A DNA stretch of 64,000 nt from Thermoanaerobacter sp049701115. GTDB taxonomy: Bacteria > Bacillota > Thermoanaerobacteria > Thermoanaerobacterales > Thermoanaerobacteraceae. The stretch's first letter is position 1, and each line of letters starts with the position of its first letter. Below the pieces are notes generated by a model. It saw only the letters and a list, made by a program, of their open reading frames with translations, was not told the DNA's origin and ran no database searches. The stretch is from the NCBI RefSeq assembly GCF_049701115.1, contig NZ_JBNATX010000004.1, positions 1-64,000 of the forward strand. Reading direction: 5' to 3'. Shown here one piece after another: positions 60,506 through 64,000 of the stretch. Position numbers and translations under genes: made by a program.

Positions 60506-62257
60506 TTATTGCGAAACTTTTGGTTTTATTTTCATCATCATCATTGTACCGCCTGTCTGCCATCTGCCTCCCCAAGTTACTGGGTAAGCATATGGGTCAT
60601 GTTCTGTTGGCCAATTTTCCCATGCTGCATTTGATGCCTGGAACCAGAGACCATTGTACCAAAGCGGTATGGCTGGTATGTTCTTTAAGAATACTTCTTC
60701 CAATTTTGAAGCAACCTTTTTAGCTTCATCTGTTCCAGGTTTTGATCCATTTAAAGTTGCCACCATATCCTGCAACCCTTCTATATCAAAGCGCCCAAAG
60801 TTACCATTGTATTGAGCATCTCCTGTTATAGGATTGAAGAGCCAGTTGTAAAGCGTCCATGGTGTTGGGGTTACTTGGCTTCCGAAGTTGTTGAAAGATA
60901 AATCAAATGTCCCTTTAGTTAAATCTTCCCAATATTTGCTATAATCAGGGAATTTTGCTTCTGCATCAATTCCTACAGCCTTTAACTGGTCTGCAACAAT
61001 CTTAGCTGCTTCCATCCAGTCAGTCCAACCATACGGAACGCTAATTTCTAATTTGAACTTCTTGCCATCTGGAGTTGTCCTCACTCCATCGTTACCTAAT
61101 TTAAATCCTGCGGCATCCAAAATCGCTTTTGCTTTATTAGGATCATAGCTAAATCCATACTGTGAAACTACGTTTTTATCATAATATTCTTCCCAAGACT
61201 TAGCAGGCACAAAGCCTAGAGGATTTGAAGGTTCAACCTGATTTTCGTACACCTTTTCAGCTATTACTTTTGGATTTATAGCATAAGCCATGGCGCGTCT
61301 TAGTTCTACATTGTTAAGAGGTTCTTTAGTCACATTGATAAACATAAACACTGTATTATCAGGAATCATGTATGGTGGATTGTCATAGAAAGTCGTTATT
61401 CCATAATTAGCTTTTAACGTCGGTATACCAGGGAGGAAGAAATTACTTACATCCAGTTCTCCTTTCATCAACATTCCGAGAGCTACATTATTACTTGGAA
61501 CAATTAAGTACACTATTCTCTTAGGTTGTGGAGTAAGTCCCAGAGCTTTTATACCCCACCAGTTATCATTTCTCTTATATACCATGCGGTCATTGCTGTA
61601 AGTATCAAATAAGTAAGGTCCTGAACCAATTGCCTTTTCATTAGCACCATTCAGCAAATCATCTTTAGATTTATTCTGCCAAATATGTTTTGGTATAATA
61701 GGAATTTGATATAAGTTATATTGCCATTCGTGATAATGGGAAGTTGAAAATTTAAATACCACAGTCTTATTATCAGGAGTATCTACAGATTGCAACCATT
61801 GCCACATTGGACTATAATAGATTTCAGGATGGTCTTTTGCTATTTCAAAAGTGAATTTTACATCCTCTGAAGTCAAAGGCTGACCATCTGACCAAGCAAG
61901 TCCATCTCTTAATGTTACTTGATAAGTATTATCAGAGGTCCATTCACCTTTTTCGGCTAACCATGGAATGAATTCGTTTTTAAGTGGATCATAATTAAAC
62001 AAAGTTTCGTAAATCAATCCTACTGTACCTGTTACTGCATTCCATGGTGTAAGCGGATTCCAGTTGCTCGGTGGTGCCCACAACCCACCTCCAGCATAAA
62101 GAGTTTCATTTCTCTGATAGGTAGTTTCTTGGGCAGGTTGCTGGGCTGTTTCACTTTGCTGTGTTTTATCAGCTACTTCCTGGCTCTTTTGCCCACAGCC
62201 TGCCAGCGCACCTATCACCAACATTAAAACCAATAATACACTTAAAAGCCTTCGCAC
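60506..62257 (-). CDS. Extracellular solute-binding lipoprotein, family 5
   Basis: 583 residues, lipidated at Cys21 (LAGC), followed by a Gln/Thr-rich linker and an SBP_bac_5 fold (DGLAWSDGQPLTSEDVKFTFE, RRAMAYAINPKVIAEKVYE). Family-5 proteins bind peptides or, in Thermotoga and Pyrococcus, cello- and manno-oligosaccharides; the genes downstream favour the latter. GTG start 62257 follows AAAGGGGGAT. First gene of the operon, with a palindromic operator just upstream of its promoter. Confidence 0.9.
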   Translation of the reverse strand: MRRLLSVLLVLMLVIGALAGCGQKSQEVADKTQQSETAQQPAQETTYQRNETLYAGGGLWAPPSNWNPLTPWNAVTGTVGLIYETLFNYDPLKNEFIPWLAEKGEWTSDNTYQVTLRDGLAWSDGQPLTSEDVKFTFEIAKDHPEIYYSPMWQWLQSVDTPDNKTVVFKFSTSHYHEWQYNLYQIPIIPKHIWQNKSKDDLLNGANEKAIGSGPYLFDTYSNDRMVYKRNDNWWGIKALGLTPQPKRIVYLIVPSNNVALGMLMKGELDVSNFFLPGIPTLKANYGITTFYDNPPYMIPDNTVFMFINVTKEPLNNVELRRAMAYAINPKVIAEKVYENQVEPSNPLGFVPAKSWEEYYDKNVVSQYGFSYDPNKAKAILDAAGFKLGNDGVRTTPDGKKFKLEISVPYGWTDWMEAAKIVADQLKAVGIDAEAKFPDYSKYWEDLTKGTFDLSFNNFGSQVTPTPWTLYNWLFNPITGDAQYNGNFGRFDIEGLQDMVATLNGSKPGTDEAKKVASKLEEVFLKNIPAIPLWYNGLWFQASNAAWENWPTEHDPYAYPVTWGGRWQTGGTMMMMKIKPKVSQ

Positions 62258-62349
62258 CTCACAATCCCCCTTTTGAAATAGTTTTCAAAGTCTATAAATT
62301 TTTAAATATACCTTTTCTTTTTATCCACCCCCTTCTCAATTTTTAGAGT

Positions 62350-62370
62350 AAAAAGGCTTTAAGCCTTTTT
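62350..62370. terminator. Palindromic hairpin after lacI
   Basis: AAAAAGGCT and AGCCTTTTT (62350-62358 and 62362-62370) form a 9-bp stem with a 3-base loop and T-rich ends on both strands. It probably ends the lacI transcript; it lies at the expected transcription start of the next operon. Confidence 0.55.
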
Positions 62371-62396
62371 ATACCATATATTATACAAAAATCCAA
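62368..62396 (-). promoter_or_regulatory. Probable promoter of the beta-glycan operon
   Basis: On the minus strand TTGGAT (62396-62391), 17-base spacer, TATAAA (62373-62368). An alternative -10, TATAAT (62385-62380), has a poor -35 that would overlap the operator. Either way the operator sits beside or on the -35. Confidence 0.5.
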
Positions 62397-62410
62397 TAAA
62401 CACGTGTTTA
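62397..62410. promoter_or_regulatory. LacI-type operator 1
   Basis: TAAACACGTGTTTA, a perfect 14-bp palindrome with the central CG of LacI-family operators, directly upstream of the -35 of the binding-protein gene. Its core AACACGTGTT recurs at 63619-63628 on the other side of lacI. Confidence 0.75.
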
Positions 62411-62441
62411 CAAAAGAGCATAGAAACAAAAATGTTGACCT

Positions 62442-63527
62442 TCATCTTGATAAAAGATATTCTTTCTTTTCATTTTCTTCTTTTATCTCAATTCTTTTAC
62501 AAGATTCTCTTTCTACCAGTTTTACAGGTACTACAAATTTAGCTTTAATTGCTATCTCTTCCTCAACTGACCTGATAAGATTTTCTACTGCTAACTCTGC
62601 CATTTGCAATAAAGAAACACTCATCGTCGTTAAAGCAGGTTTCAAATAGCGAGATATAGTAATATCATCAAAACCAATTATAGAAACATCATCTGGAATT
62701 TTGTATCCCATCTCTTCTAAAGCCTGCATAGCTCCTATAGCCATCTGATCATTTGAAGCAAAAATCGCCGTGGGTTTTGCTTTTTTGAATAATTTATATG
62801 CAGCCTTATAACCGCTTTCTTCAACAAAATCCCCTTTTACTACCAGACTACTTTTAAATGGAATTCCCGCTTCTTTCAATGCTTTCTTGTATCCTTCTAA
62901 TCTTGCAAAACCAGAGAGCTTTTCCATATCACCTGTTATATGGGCAATTTCCCTGTGACCCAGACTTATCAAGTACTTTGTAGCTTCATAGGCTCCAGTC
63001 ACATTATCCATGTTGACTATGATACTTTTATTGAATGGGTCATTCTCATCATCTCTTATTTCCTGGTCAATCACTGCCGTCTTAAGCCCTGCCTCAATAA
63101 GATTTTTTATTTCAGGGTCATCATTTTTTACACCAATAAAAATTGCTCCATTGATAGTCTTATTGTAAAAGACTTCCCTCACTTTTTTATAATCTTTCGG
63201 TTTATAAACAGTAATGACAAGAACATTATATCCTAGCTGATTTGCAAAATCGATAACCGCAGTTGTAAAAGGTCCAAAGTAAACATTGTCATAAACCTTA
63301 TGAATGTCACTATTCCTCTTCAAATCTACAATCACAAGGCCAATCGTCTTAGAGCTTTTTCCTCTCAACATGCGAGCTGAAGCATGAGGAACATAGTTAT
63401 ATTCCTTAATAGCTTTTAACACTTTTTCCTTAGTTTCAGGCGAAACATTGGGATAATTATTTATGACTCTTGACACAGTACTGCGAGACACACCGGCAAT
63501 CCTAGCAATGTCTTTGCTATTAATCAT
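62442..63527 (-). CDS. LacI-family transcriptional regulator
   Basis: 361 residues. Residues 4-23 form the helix-turn-helix (SKDIARIAGVSRSTVSRVIN), followed by the hinge helix SARMLRGKSSKTIGL and a periplasmic-binding-protein-like sugar domain (NDQMAIGAMQALEEMGYKIP, IIGFDDITISRYL). It likely represses the adjacent oligosaccharide operon until a manno- or cello-oligosaccharide or monosaccharide is bound. C-terminus is about 15 residues longer than usual and highly charged. Confidence 0.92.
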   Translation of the reverse strand: MINSKDIARIAGVSRSTVSRVINNYPNVSPETKEKVLKAIKEYNYVPHASARMLRGKSSKTIGLVIVDLKRNSDIHKVYDNVYFGPFTTAVIDFANQLGYNVLVITVYKPKDYKKVREVFYNKTINGAIFIGVKNDDPEIKNLIEAGLKTAVIDQEIRDDENDPFNKSIIVNMDNVTGAYEATKYLISLGHREIAHITGDMEKLSGFARLEGYKKALKEAGIPFKSSLVVKGDFVEESGYKAAYKLFKKAKPTAIFASNDQMAIGAMQALEEMGYKIPDDVSIIGFDDITISRYLKPALTTMSVSLLQMAELAVENLIRSVEEEIAIKAKFVVPVKLVERESCKRIEIKEENEKKEYLLSR

Positions 63528-63563
63528 AACAATTCTCCTCTATTTCTATATTGTTTGTTATAG

Positions 63564-63592
63564 ATTATAGAGTAACTTTTCGCATTTTTCAA
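63564..63592 (-). promoter_or_regulatory. Promoter of the LacI-family gene
   Basis: TTGAAA (63592-63587), 17-base spacer, TATAAT (63569-63564) on the minus strand, followed by an AGAGGAG ribosome site. Confidence 0.75.
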
Positions 63593-63618
63593 CAAAAACT
63601 CTTAAAATAAATTTCATG

Positions 63619-63628
63619 AACACGTGTT
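63619..63628. promoter_or_regulatory. LacI-type operator 2
   Basis: AACACGTGTT, flanked as GAACACGTGTTTAC, about 26 bases upstream of the lacI -35. Matches the core of operator 1, so the regulator probably controls its own gene and may loop the DNA between the two sites, which are about 1.2 kb apart. Confidence 0.65.
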
Positions 63629-63720
63629 TACGAGATAATTATATATTACCCCTTACCTAAAAGTCAATATGGTTTTTGTATTTTCACGTATTTTCAAATT
63701 GTCAGACATCTTATAACTTG

Positions 63721-63747
63721 CAAGGGGATAAGAATTTTATCCCCTTG
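63721..63747. terminator. Strong hairpin at the 3' end of the right-edge gene
   Basis: CAAGGGGATAA and TTATCCCCTTG form an 11-bp perfect stem with a 5-base loop. The stop codon of the partial gene lies inside it. There is no T-run after it on the minus strand, so termination efficiency is uncertain. Confidence 0.5.
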
Positions 63748-64000
63748 CGTACTCAAACACCTCTGTATATTCGCTCATGAAAATATCTATAGGGAGCACC
63801 CAGTAACCTCCATTGTAGTCTATGTCTATGCCTGCAATTTCATAATATCCTCTCCATGGAACCAAAGAACAGTACCAGGCTGTAGGGTTGTTTTTATGGG
63901 CGCTCCAGTAATACCTTTCTCCCACGTGTTTTGAGAGTTCTTCAACTATTTCAATCCTCTGTTTGAAAGTTGTCCCTGGAACAAAAAGCCCCCATGCTTC
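63737..64000 (-). CDS. C-terminal part of an unrecognised protein, cut by the window edge
   Basis: The minus-strand frame is open to the right edge, giving the last 87 residues. It is rich in Trp, Tyr and Gly (YYWSAHKNNPTAWYCSLVPW, DIDYNGGYWVLPIDIFMSEY) and has no motif I know. The in-frame GTG at 63925 is probably internal because the coding character continues upstream of it. It may belong to the neighbouring glycan locus, but there is no direct evidence. Confidence 0.5.
   Translation of the reverse strand, partial: EAWGLFVPGTTFKQRIEIVEELSKHVGERYYWSAHKNNPTAWYCSLVPWRGYYEIAGIDIDYNGGYWVLPIDIFMSEYTEVFEYARG

Noticed and set aside
57698..62257. True dipeptide importer
   Set aside because: The family is ambiguous, but the LacI regulator and three glycoside hydrolases in the same locus point to oligosaccharides; I keep peptide as a minor possibility.

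Overview
The window looks like a chromosome segment of a thermophilic, anaerobic, low-GC Firmicute, most likely Thermoanaerobacter or a close relative. The basis is AT-rich DNA, GGAGG-type ribosome sites with many TTG and GTG starts, an oxygen-independent (cbi) corrin pathway, a glgBCDA operon, a Zur/ZnuA/ZnuB/ZnuC locus of Gram-positive type, and thermophile-like glycoside hydrolases. No rRNA, tRNA, CRISPR array, prophage or intact transposon is visible.

Layout. 1-4.5 kb: a minus-strand operon for an ABC-2 exporter (ATPase and two permeases) plus a fused ABC exporter; relics at both ends (a duplicated gene start at the left edge, a frameshifted mini-gene upstream) suggest local rearrangement. 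4.8-10.9 kb: an orphan LuxR-type DNA-binding protein, then the glycogen operon glgB-glgC-glgD-glgA. 11.3-15.5 kb: an NADP isocitrate dehydrogenase of eukaryote-like type, a Yip1 membrane protein, and an NfeD protease/slipin pair.

15.6-43.3 kb: a very large minus-strand tetrapyrrole and vitamin B12 locus. Two almost identical cobalamin riboswitches, each with its own promoter and terminator, precede cobO and the main run. The main run, with no clear internal terminator before the end of hemL, is btuF-btuC-btuD-cbiA-cbiP-cbiB-cblT-cblS-cobD-cobU-cobS-cbiX-cbiC-cbiD-cbiE-cbiT-cbiL-cbiF-cbiG-cbiH-cbiJ-hemA-hemC-cobA/hemD-hemB-sirC-hemL, followed by the cobalt importer cbiM-cbiN-cbiQ-cbiO. It covers glutamyl-tRNA to uroporphyrinogen III, precorrin-2/sirohydrochlorin, cobalt insertion, the anaerobic corrin ring, adenosylation, aminopropanol attachment and nucleotide-loop assembly. 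CobT is absent and the CblS/CblT alpha-ribazole kinase/transporter pair sits in its place.

43.4-51.2 kb: a MoxR/DUF58/membrane-protein/lipoprotein operon, then a divergent Zur-controlled zinc importer with two tandem solute-binding lipoproteins. 51.2-63.5 kb: a beta-glycan locus on the minus strand: LacI regulator, family-5 solute-binding protein, two permeases, two ATPases, beta-mannosidase (GH2), beta-glucosidase (GH1), and after a terminator an anchored endoglucanase-like GH5 enzyme and a small VOC protein. Two copies of a palindrome containing AACACGTGTT flank the LacI gene and are likely its operators. The right edge cuts an unrecognised gene.

A dispersed element with core GGGGACGGTTCCTCTTGT occurs three times (about 12.5, 15.55 and 18.3 kb), always at gene 3' ends; one copy supplies the last codons of hemL. 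Function calls rest on recognising motifs and gene order by eye; no database search was run.
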